Assembly: GCF_018138145.1 (NCBI RefSeq)
Contig: NZ_CP073104.1
Coordinates: 1,240,001-1,304,000, forward strand
Reading direction: 5' to 3'
Length of the DNA: 64,000 bases
From: Pseudomonas sp. SCA2728.1_7
GTDB lineage: Bacteria > Pseudomonadota > Gammaproteobacteria > Pseudomonadales > Pseudomonadaceae
The translations under genes and the position numbers were made by a program. Below the pieces are notes generated by a model. That model was not told where the DNA came from. It saw only the letters and a list, made by a program, of their open reading frames with translations, and searched no databases. Shown piece after piece: positions 57,528 through 64,000 of the stretch (position 1 is the first letter of the stretch; each line of letters opens with the position of its first letter).

Positions 57528-58385
57528 TCAACTTAGCGCCGCATCGAAAAACGATGAGATAAGCCGACTGGAACGCCGTTCGGCCAGGCAGTACAGATAA
57601 GTCTCGGTAAAGAGTTCTTCGCCATCGATTCTGATCGTGCGGATTTTTGGATCGGCAATGAACTCCGCTTCCGACACCACGCCCAAACCCAGCCCACGCA
57701 CCACCGCTTCCCGCAACGCCTCGCGACTGCCGATTTCCATGGCGATACGCGGTTTGACCTGCGCCGCATTCAGCGCCTGTTCCAGCACCAGCCGCGTGGT
57801 CGAACCGGGCTCACGTTGCAACAGCCGCTGCCCTTGTAGCTCTTCCAAGCGCACGCTGCCGCGATTGGCCAGCGGATGCTCATGGTGCGCAAACAAGATG
57901 ATCGCGTGCCGCGCATAACGCACCGAACACAACGCCGGATCATCCTGACGCCCGGCCAGCACGGCGATGTCGGTGACGTAATTTTCCAGATCCGACAGCA
58001 CTTGCGCCGAGTTGCCGACGCGAATCGACACATCGATATTCGGATGTTGTTGCAAGTAGCTGTCGACCATTTCGATCACATGAAACGGCCCCACCGCACC
58101 GACCTTGAGCTGGCCGCTGTCGAGGCGCCCGGAATCACGCATCAGGTTATGCGCTTCCAGTTCCAGCAGGGCGATGCGCTGAGCGATAGGCAGCAGTTGC
58201 CGACCCACATCCGACAACTCGATGCGCCGCCCACGCCGATGGAACAGCTCAACATTGTGCTGACGTTCCAGAGCCTGCACTTGCGTGGTCAGCGTCGGCT
58301 GGCTCAAGCCTGACGCCCGCGCCCCGGCACTGAAACTGCCGTGACGGGCAACGGCGAGAAAGGCCCGAAGTTTGGCGCTCGACAT
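57528..58385 (-). CDS. LysR-family regulator divergent from the phosphonate-type genes
   Basis: A 285-residue LysR regulator. The helix-turn-helix (about 5-60) includes FLAVARHGSFSAGARASGLS and QPTLTTQVQALERQ; the ligand-binding domain (about 88-285) starts GQLKVGAVGPFHVIEMVDSY. It is divergent from phnD with a 109-bp shared promoter region that contains a 14-bp palindrome, the usual arrangement for a LysR protein controlling its neighbour. The ligand may be a phosphonate such as 2-aminoethylphosphonate, by analogy with related clusters. Confidence 0.88.
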   Translation of the reverse strand: MSSAKLRAFLAVARHGSFSAGARASGLSQPTLTTQVQALERQHNVELFHRRGRRIELSDVGRQLLPIAQRIALLELEAHNLMRDSGRLDSGQLKVGAVGPFHVIEMVDSYLQQHPNIDVSIRVGNSAQVLSDLENYVTDIAVLAGRQDDPALCSVRYARHAIILFAHHEHPLANRGSVRLEELQGQRLLQREPGSTTRLVLEQALNAAQVKPRIAMEIGSREALREAVVRGLGLGVVSEAEFIADPKIRTIRIDGEELFTETYLYCLAERRSSRLISSFFDAALS

Positions 58386-58440
58386 CCATAGACTCCATCA
58401 ATAGTTAGCTGCGGTTTCGCATATTGAATTGATTGAATGA

Positions 58441-58454
58441 CTGTCACGTGACAG
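58441..58454. promoter_or_regulatory. Perfect 14-bp palindrome in the LysR-phnD promoter region
   Basis: CTGTCACGTGACAG is a perfect palindrome 41 bp before the phnD ATG. It is a plausible binding site for the divergent LysR regulator, although its CTGTCAC halves are not the T-N11-A form seen in many LysR targets. It does not form a Pho box. Confidence 0.5.
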
Positions 58455-58494
58455 ACCTAGCCTGTGGCAACTCCCAACCACACCGTGGAATGCC

Positions 58495-59361
58495 ATGAAA
58501 ACAATCAAACAGTTTCTGCGTGTCGTCAGCTTCACCGCACTTGCCTTCGGCGCCAGCCAAGTCTGGGCCAAGGACAAACTGACCATTGGCCTGATCCCTT
58601 CGGAAGACTCCCAAGCGATGATCGAATCGAGCAAACAAGTGCTCGACGATCTGCAAGCCAAAATCGGCATGCCGGTGGTGCCGTTCGTGGCTACCGATTA
58701 CAACGGCATCATCGAAGCGCTGCGCTCGGGCAAGCTCGACGTCGCCTACCTCGGGCCGTTCTCTTACGTGCTGGCGACCTCGGTGGCCGACGTCGAGGCG
58801 TTCTCGGTGGCGGTGACCAAGAAGACCGGCCAGAGCGCTTACAAAAGCGTGATTCTGGCGCGCAAGGACAGCGGCATTCACTCGCTGGCCGACCTCAAGG
58901 GTCATACATTCGCGTTCGTTGACCCGAGTTCGGCGTCCGGCCATCTGTTCCCGAAAGCAGGGCTGGAGCAGGCAGGATTTGCGCCGGATACATTGTTCAA
59001 ACGAGTGATCTTTTCGGGCTCCCACGACGCCAGCATCCTTGCAGTCGAGAACAAGAAAGTCGACGCGGCAGCCGTGGCTGACCGCATCTTCGCCAGTGCC
59101 GTGGCCAAAGGTGTGGTGAAGCAGGATGACTTCGAAATCGTCTGGAGTTCCAAGCCGATCCCCGAGTCGCCAATGGTCTGGCGCAAGGCGCTCGATCCGG
59201 AACTGAAGAAGAAAGTCGCCGACGCGCTGGCCTCGATCAAGGATGTGCCGTGGGGTGATCAGGGCGTGCTCAATGGCTTCCAGCCCACCACCGACGCGTC
59301 GTATGACGTGGTGCGCGACACCGCCAAGGTGCTCGATCTCGATTTGCGGAGCATGAAATGA
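58495..59361 (+). CDS. phnD: Phosphonate-type ABC importer binding protein PhnD
   Basis: A 288-residue binding protein of the PhnD/phosphite family. A signal peptide (about 1-23, ending ASQVWA) is followed by TIGLIPSEDSQAMIESSKQV, VAYLGPFSYVLATSVADVEA (residues contacting the phosphonate), FAFVDPSSASGHLFPKAGLE and FSGSHDASILAVENKKVDAA. It binds phosphonate or phosphite in the periplasm. It overlaps phnC by 4 bases (59358-59361). Confidence 0.92.
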   Translation: MKTIKQFLRVVSFTALAFGASQVWAKDKLTIGLIPSEDSQAMIESSKQVLDDLQAKIGMPVVPFVATDYNGIIEALRSGKLDVAYLGPFSYVLATSVADVEAFSVAVTKKTGQSAYKSVILARKDSGIHSLADLKGHTFAFVDPSSASGHLFPKAGLEQAGFAPDTLFKRVIFSGSHDASILAVENKKVDAAAVADRIFASAVAKGVVKQDDFEIVWSSKPIPESPMVWRKALDPELKKKVADALASIKDVPWGDQGVLNGFQPTTDASYDVVRDTAKVLDLDLRSMK

Positions 59362-60149
59362 TCAGCATCCGCCAACTGACCAAACACTACGGCAGCAACC
59401 CGGTGTTGCGCGGCATCGACCTGGAGGTCGCGGCCGGCGAGTTCGTCGTGGTGCTCGGTCAGTCCGGCGCTGGCAAATCGACCTTGCTGCGCTGTATTAA
59501 TCGTTTGGCGCAGGCCGACAGCGGCACGCTGAATGTCGCCGGTATCGATGCCCTCACCTGCCCTGACACCAGCGTTCTGCGCCGTGAAGTCGCGATGATT
59601 TTTCAGCACCACAACGTCGTCCCACGCCTGAGTGTGTTGAAGAATGTACTGACCGGTCGCCTCGGCTCCGTCGGCACCCTCGCCTCGATTCTGCAGCTGT
59701 TCCGCCGTGACGATGTGGCACTGGCGATGCAATGCCTGGAGCGCGTCGAGCTGGCGCACAAGGCCGGCGAGCGCACCGACTCATTGTCCGGCGGGCAGAA
59801 GCAGCGCGTCGGCATCGCCCGCGCATTGGCACAACGACCGCAGGTAATTCTGGCCGATGAACCGATCGCCAGCCTCGACCCGAAGACCGCGCGCCTGGTG
59901 TTGCAGTATCTGCGCGATGCCACCCGCGAGCTGGGCATCACCGTGCTGTGCAACTTGCATCAGGTCGAATACGCCCGCGAGTTTGGCGACCGCGTGGTTG
60001 GCCTCGCGCACGGCAACCTGGTGTTCGATGGCCAAGCGTCGAGCATGACCGACGCCGATCTGGCGCGAATCTACCCGGGGCAATCCACAGAATTCTCCGC
60101 TGACATCCCGACGCCCACCCTGTCCTACCGCGCTGCCTCGAGGGCCTGA
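59358..60149 (+). CDS. phnC: Phosphonate-type ABC importer ATPase PhnC
   Basis: A 263-residue ATPase. Walker A is LGQSGAGKST, the signature is LSGGQKQRVGIARAL, Walker B is VILADEPIASLD and the switch region is LCNLHQVEYA. The MIFQHHNVVPRLSVLKNVLT and LGSVGTLASILQLF segments are typical of PhnC. It powers uptake by PhnD/PhnE. The stop is 2 bp before phnE. Confidence 0.92.
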   Translation: MISIRQLTKHYGSNPVLRGIDLEVAAGEFVVVLGQSGAGKSTLLRCINRLAQADSGTLNVAGIDALTCPDTSVLRREVAMIFQHHNVVPRLSVLKNVLTGRLGSVGTLASILQLFRRDDVALAMQCLERVELAHKAGERTDSLSGGQKQRVGIARALAQRPQVILADEPIASLDPKTARLVLQYLRDATRELGITVLCNLHQVEYAREFGDRVVGLAHGNLVFDGQASSMTDADLARIYPGQSTEFSADIPTPTLSYRAASRA

Positions 60150-60151
60150 AC

Positions 60152-60970
60152 ATGCAATCGCAAAACTACCAGTGGGTCGGCGATCGTCCGCGTGGCCCGC
60201 GCAGTTGGCTGACCACCGGCGCCGTCGTCCTGATTGTGCTGTGGACGCTGAACTGGAGCGCGCAAGGTGCGCAGCTCAGCCTTGGTGAACTGGCAGCGGG
60301 ATTGCCGCAGATCGGTGATTTCCTTTCGCGCACCTTCCCACCGGATCTGAGCATTCTTCCGCGTCTGCTCGCGCCAGCGGTGGAAACCTTGCAGATCGCC
60401 ATTTGGGGCACCTTGCTTGGCGTGTTGTTGGCGATTCCGCTGTCGTTTCTCGCGGCACGCAATCTGAGCCGCAACCGCTGGCTGTTTCACGCCACTCGTC
60501 AGGCATTGAATTTCACCCGCAGCATCAACGAACTGATCCTCGCGCTGATCTTTGTCTCGGCGGTCGGGCTCGGGCCGTTCCCCGGTGTATTGGCGCTGGC
60601 GCTGCATGGCCTGGGCATGCTCGGCAAGTTCTTCGCCGAGAGCATCGAAGAGATCGACCAGGGCCCGATTGAAGCGCTACAAGCGACCGGTGCGCGGCCG
60701 CTACAAGTGATCGTGTTTGGCGTGCTGCCGCAGGTCATCACCGCATGGATCGCTGTGATTCTGTACCGCTTCGAAGTCAACCTGCGCTCGGCCACCGTGC
60801 TTGGCATGGTCGGCGCCGGCGGCCTGGGATTCGAACTGGTGAGCAGCCTGAAGTTGTTCAAATACCAGGAAACCGCGACCTGCATCATCGTCATCACCTT
60901 CATGGTGATTGTCGCCGACGCCATCTCCAGCCGCCTGCGCGCGGCGATCCAGAGCGGTTCGGCGCACTAG
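60152..60970 (+). CDS. phnE: Phosphonate-type ABC importer permease PhnE
   Basis: A 272-residue inner-membrane permease with about six helices. The PhnE pattern is clear (FPPDLSILPRLLAPAVETLQ, IAIWGTLLGVLLAIPLSFLA, and the EAA-like EALQATGARPLQVIVFGVLP). It forms the channel of the importer with PhnC. It is followed after 110 bp by the iron alcohol dehydrogenase gene, probably in the same transcript. Confidence 0.92.
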   Translation: MQSQNYQWVGDRPRGPRSWLTTGAVVLIVLWTLNWSAQGAQLSLGELAAGLPQIGDFLSRTFPPDLSILPRLLAPAVETLQIAIWGTLLGVLLAIPLSFLAARNLSRNRWLFHATRQALNFTRSINELILALIFVSAVGLGPFPGVLALALHGLGMLGKFFAESIEEIDQGPIEALQATGARPLQVIVFGVLPQVITAWIAVILYRFEVNLRSATVLGMVGAGGLGFELVSSLKLFKYQETATCIIVITFMVIVADAISSRLRAAIQSGSAH

Positions 60971-61060
60971 CGTAAAGCTGCTATCGGCTGAACCGATTCA
61001 AACCTGCGAATTATCGATTTGTACCGTTGTCGGCCGCCATCGAGTATGTGGCCACACGAC

Positions 61061-61071
61061 AACAACAATAA
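61061..61071 (+). promoter_or_regulatory. AANAANAANAA (Hfq/Crc-type) motif before the iron alcohol dehydrogenase
   Basis: AACAACAATAA lies at 61061-61071 and runs into the ribosome site AAGGA (61070-61074), 9 bases before the ATG. Its overlap with the ribosome site makes translational repression by Hfq/Crc plausible. Confidence 0.55.
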
Positions 61072-61080
61072 GGATCCACC

Positions 61081-62172
61081 ATGACTGCCCGTTTTCAGAA
61101 CCCCGTCGATACCCGCTTCGGCTGGGGCAGCCTGCAAGACCTTGCCGCCATCACCGAGCAGCAGCGCGTCGCCCTCGTTACCTTTCCCGAAGCGCGTGGG
61201 CTGGGGCTGGTCGATCGCCTGCAAGCCTTGCTCGGCGAGCGTTTGATCTACATTGTCGAAGACGTCCAGCCCAACCCCGACGTCGCCCATCTGCGCAGCA
61301 CGTACGAGCACTTCTGGCAGCACGCCGGCGACTGTGACGTGGTCCTCGCCGTGGGCGGCGGCAGCGCCATCGACACCGCCAAAGCGTTGATCGTCGGCAC
61401 CGAATCCGGCCGGTTCGATGAACTGCTGAGCCTGCTGTCCAGCGGCAAACCGTTCACCCCGGCCCGTTGCAAACAACTGATCGCCGCGCCAACCACCGCC
61501 GGCACCGGCAGCGAAGTCACGCCGTGGGCGACGATCTGGGACAGCGCCAGCCAGAAAAAATATTCGCTGCATCTGGATTGCACCTGGCCTCGCGTGGCGA
61601 TCATCGACCCGCAACTGATGCTCACCGTACCGGCCAGTGTCACCGTTTCCACCGGTCTCGATGCGCTGTCGCATGCGCTGGAAGCGATCTGGAATGTCAA
61701 CGCCAACCCGGTATCCGACACCTTCGCGATTTCCGCGATTGAAGACATTCTCGAATGCCTGCCGCGCCTGCACAAAGACCTCTCCAGTCACGACTTGCGC
61801 AGCCGCATGGCACTCGCTGCGCTCAAGGCCGGGCTAGCGTTTTCCAACACCAAAACCGCGCTGGCGCATTCGATCTCCTATGAGATGACCTTGCGTCACG
61901 GCTTGCCCCACGGCATCGCCTGCTCCTTCACCTTGCCGTTGGTATTGGGTTTGGCCTGGGGTCATGACGCCACTCGCGACCGTACCTTGCAACGGGTGTT
62001 CGGCACGGACCTGGGCAAAGCCCAACAGCAACTGCGCGAGTTCCTGCACAGCCTCGGGGTGAAGACCGAGTTTGCCGATTACGGCGTCTCGGCCAAGGAC
62101 GCCGAAGCCATCATCCAGCTCGCGATGCAGGGCGCGCGCGGCAAGAACTTCATCGGTTCGCAAGCCGCCTGA
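61081..62172 (+). CDS. Phosphonate-associated iron-containing alcohol dehydrogenase
   Basis: A 363-residue group III (iron) alcohol dehydrogenase. The NAD site is VLAVGGGSAIDTAKALIVG. Metal ligands are in TGLDALSHALEA (Asp, His) and LAHSISYEMTLRHGLPHGIA (two His). Its position behind phnDCE fits the phosphonate-metabolism-associated Fe-ADH group, whose members reduce phosphonoacetaldehyde to 2-hydroxyethylphosphonate; the reverse oxidation is possible in a catabolic setting. The direction and exact substrate are not readable from the sequence. Confidence 0.85.
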   Translation: MTARFQNPVDTRFGWGSLQDLAAITEQQRVALVTFPEARGLGLVDRLQALLGERLIYIVEDVQPNPDVAHLRSTYEHFWQHAGDCDVVLAVGGGSAIDTAKALIVGTESGRFDELLSLLSSGKPFTPARCKQLIAAPTTAGTGSEVTPWATIWDSASQKKYSLHLDCTWPRVAIIDPQLMLTVPASVTVSTGLDALSHALEAIWNVNANPVSDTFAISAIEDILECLPRLHKDLSSHDLRSRMALAALKAGLAFSNTKTALAHSISYEMTLRHGLPHGIACSFTLPLVLGLAWGHDATRDRTLQRVFGTDLGKAQQQLREFLHSLGVKTEFADYGVSAKDAEAIIQLAMQGARGKNFIGSQAA

Positions 62173-62283
62173 CGCCTGATAACACCCGAGTAACCCAAGC
62201 ACCGCCAGCGGCATACAGCCGCGGTGATTTCCTGCCGCACCGAAAAAGAGTGCACCCGCCGACGACAACCGACGGGAACCGAC

Positions 62284-62291
62284 AACAATAA
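62284..62291 (+). promoter_or_regulatory. AANAANAA (Hfq/Crc-type) motif before the OPA transporter
   Basis: AACAATAA (62284-62291) leads directly into the ribosome site AAGGA, 10 bases before the ATG. The leader GACAACAATAAGGA closely matches that of the preceding alcohol dehydrogenase gene. Confidence 0.5.
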
Positions 62292-62301
62292 GGAAAAGAT
62301 C

Positions 62302-63597
62302 ATGAATCGTGCCCAAACCATGCCTGGTCTCGCCGTACGTTCTGCCTCGTTCCGGGTCGCCCAGTGGCGCATGCTGCTGGCGGCGATGTTCTGTTACCTG
62401 TTTTTCTACACCGGGCGGCAGACCTTCGGTTTTGCCATCCCGGGGATTCAGGCCGAGTTCGGCCTGAGCAAGGAAACCCTCGGCTGGGCTTCTGCGGCGA
62501 TGCTCTGGGCCTACGCCATTGGCCAAGCCATCAACGGCAACCTCGCCGATAAATTCGGTGGTCGGCGGATCATGACACTGGGTGCGGTGTTGTCCTGCGG
62601 TGCCAACTGGGTGACCAGTTTTGCCAGCGGTTTCACCAGCCTGATTCTGCCGTGGGGCGTCAACGGCTACTTTCAGGCCTTGGGCTGGGCGCCGGGCGGT
62701 CGGTTGATTGCCAATTGGTGGGCGGCGGGTGAACGCGGCAAGGTCTATGGCTTCTACACCTTCGCCGCCGGTTGCGCGTCGATTCTGTCGTACGTCACCT
62801 CTATCGTCGTGCTCGAAGTGCTGCAACTGGAATGGCGCTGGATCTTCCGTTTGCCGGTGCTGCTGATGCTCGCCGGCGGGATCATTTTCTATCTGGTTGC
62901 CCGCGAACGCCCGCAGGATCTGGGCTTCGAGCCGGTGGGCGATACCGGTGTGGCCAACGCTGACGACAAGCATCAGGAAGCCGCACAGGGCGAAGTCGAG
63001 TCCTCGGCCCAACGCTACAAAGCCGTGTTGAAGAACCCTCGCCTGCTGATCGCCGCGCTGTCACTGGGCTTTCAGAACGCTGCACGCTACGGCTTGATCG
63101 TCTGGGTGCCGGTGCACTTTCTCGGCGCTGACTGGAAAAGCGGTGACGGCATGATCGATCCGAAATGGATCACTGTCGCCCTCCCCGTCGGCATGGCGGT
63201 CGGTGCACTGAGCAACGGCTGGGTGTCGGACAAACTGTTCGGCTCCAAGCGGTATCTGGCGATCATGCTCTATATGTTCCTCGGCGCCGCCACCAGCCTG
63301 TGGATGTGGAGCCTGCCGCCGCACAGCGTCATAGGCCTGATCGCCCTGTTCCTTTGCGGCTTCTTCGTCTACGGCCCGGCCTCGAGTTTCTGGGCGCTGT
63401 GCCCGGATCTGGTGGGGGCCAAACGCGCCGGTACGGCGACCGGGATCATGAACTTTTCCTCGTACCTGTTCGCCGGATTGGCCGAGCCACTGATCGGGCG
63501 TCTGCTTGACACCACGGCAAATACGTCTCTGATCTTCATAGTGGTCACCAGCGCCTGCCTGTGCAGTGCGGCAGTGGCATTGTTCATTCGACGCTGA
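62302..63597 (+). CDS. OPA-family (GlpT/UhpT-like) MFS transporter
   Basis: A 431-residue, 12-helix transporter of the organophosphate:phosphate antiporter group. Typical features are FYTGRQTFGFAIPGIQAEFG in helix 1, ADKFGGRRIM in the first loop, and QALGWAPGGRLIANWWAAGE, the segment around the arginine that binds phosphate-like groups. In this cluster it probably moves an organophosphonate or related anion. I chose ATG 62302; an upstream in-frame start at 62224 lacks a ribosome site. It is 129 bp after the alcohol dehydrogenase. Confidence 0.88.
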   Translation: MNRAQTMPGLAVRSASFRVAQWRMLLAAMFCYLFFYTGRQTFGFAIPGIQAEFGLSKETLGWASAAMLWAYAIGQAINGNLADKFGGRRIMTLGAVLSCGANWVTSFASGFTSLILPWGVNGYFQALGWAPGGRLIANWWAAGERGKVYGFYTFAAGCASILSYVTSIVVLEVLQLEWRWIFRLPVLLMLAGGIIFYLVARERPQDLGFEPVGDTGVANADDKHQEAAQGEVESSAQRYKAVLKNPRLLIAALSLGFQNAARYGLIVWVPVHFLGADWKSGDGMIDPKWITVALPVGMAVGALSNGWVSDKLFGSKRYLAIMLYMFLGAATSLWMWSLPPHSVIGLIALFLCGFFVYGPASSFWALCPDLVGAKRAGTATGIMNFSSYLFAGLAEPLIGRLLDTTANTSLIFIVVTSACLCSAAVALFIRR

Positions 63598-63607
63598 CGG
63601 GGCTTGC

Positions 63608-64000
63608 ATGTACCAGTATCACAAGTGGTTGCGTTCGTTTCATGCGGTGGCCAAAACCGGCAGCTTTACCCTCGCTGCGGAGTACCTCAGCGTCGGCCAG
63701 CCGACCGTCAGCGAGCAGGTCAACGCGCTGGAAAACACCTTCTCGGTGGAGCTGTTCCACCGGCGCGGCCGCTACATCGAAATGAGCGCCGCCGGGCACA
63801 AGCTCTATGCGATCACTCAGGGCCTGTTCGGTCAGGAGGATGAAGCCGTGCAACTGTTGCAGAGCTTCAAGCAGCGCAAGACCGGCATGTTGCGCCTCGG
63901 CGCGGTGTCACCGCCGATTGCCATGAACCTGACCTATGAGCTGATGCAGCGCCACCCGGATATCGAACTGGAAACTTCGTTTTCCTCGGAAAAGGACACC
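63608..64000 (+). CDS. LysR-family regulator, 5' part (runs off the window)
   Basis: The first 131 residues of a LysR regulator, open to the window edge. The helix-turn-helix (FHAVAKTGSFTLAAEYLSVG, QPTVSEQVNALENTF) is complete and the ligand domain begins at TGMLRLGAVSPPIAMNLTYE. It shares the layout of the divergent LysR at 57528 and, starting 10 bp after the transporter stop, is probably co-transcribed with it. It likely controls phosphonate genes that lie beyond the window. Confidence 0.85.
   Translation, partial: MYQYHKWLRSFHAVAKTGSFTLAAEYLSVGQPTVSEQVNALENTFSVELFHRRGRYIEMSAAGHKLYAITQGLFGQEDEAVQLLQSFKQRKTGMLRLGAVSPPIAMNLTYELMQRHPDIELETSFSSEKDT

Noticed and set aside
58386..58494. A Pho box upstream of phnD
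   Set aside because: Only one CTGTCAC-like half site is present as part of a palindrome; the required direct repeat 11 bp apart is missing.

Overview
The window looks like chromosome of a Pseudomonas of the P. fluorescens group. The evidence is the dense set of REP elements (the GTAGGAGTGAGCCTGCTCGCGA type) between genes, high-GC coding sequence, and several gene neighbourhoods known from Pseudomonas: hxc next to vreAIR, a GDH180-type gdhB, and an intact moxR-bat operon. No tRNA, rRNA, CRISPR array, insertion sequence or prophage was found. Almost all genes look intact.

Layout. 1-4219: the end of a type II secretion cluster (gspH and gspJ, hxcU/hxcW-like), a tandem REP array, then a cell-surface-signalling unit (STN/TonB-C protein, ECF sigma factor, FecR anti-sigma; vreAIR-like). 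4343-9052: small stress and metabolic genes and a MocR/PdxR-type regulator. 9133-16541: gdhB for glutamate catabolism, a zinc-ribbon protein of unknown function and a small acidic protein. 16811-23656: a six-gene MoxR/DUF58/VWA/BatD operon with overlapping genes. 23873-25083: three AT-richer small unknown genes, probably an accessory insertion. 25296-30759: sbcD-sbcC plus a translationally coupled GST-like gene. 30839-33381: small unknown genes and an exported beta-propeller lactonase.

33548-40435: a non-phosphorylative sugar-acid (pentonate) pathway: ketoglutarate-semialdehyde dehydrogenase, AraD1-like enzyme, MFS permease, IlvD/Edd dehydratase and a FadR-type GntR regulator, with matching operator-like sites in the divergent promoter. 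40833-44257: an RND/MMPL exporter with a YCF48-like beta-propeller partner. 44697-56001: a catabolic cluster of unknown substrate (DUF1185, alpha/beta hydrolase, aldehyde dehydrogenase, flavin reductase, carboxymuconolactone-decarboxylase-like protein, GntR regulator, NUDIX, DUF1330, a RibBA paralogue and a polyamine-type ABC importer). A shared TATTATGGTATACCA-type operator precedes its transcription units. This is the best candidate here for an undescribed system: it supplies flavin and a flavin reductase, but no FMN-dependent monooxygenase lies in the window.

56448-57463: an extra methionine aminopeptidase coupled to a ParD-like protein with its own inverted-repeat operator. 57528-64000: a phosphonate-type cluster (LysR, phnD, phnC, phnE, iron alcohol dehydrogenase, OPA-type transporter and a second LysR gene cut by the window edge).

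Three further layers cut across the genes: inverted REP pairs (REPINs) at many gene ends, a family of composite repeats bounded by CCCTCACCC/GGGTGAGGG arms at three loci, and AANAANAA (Hfq/Crc-type) motifs next to the start codons of several catabolic genes.
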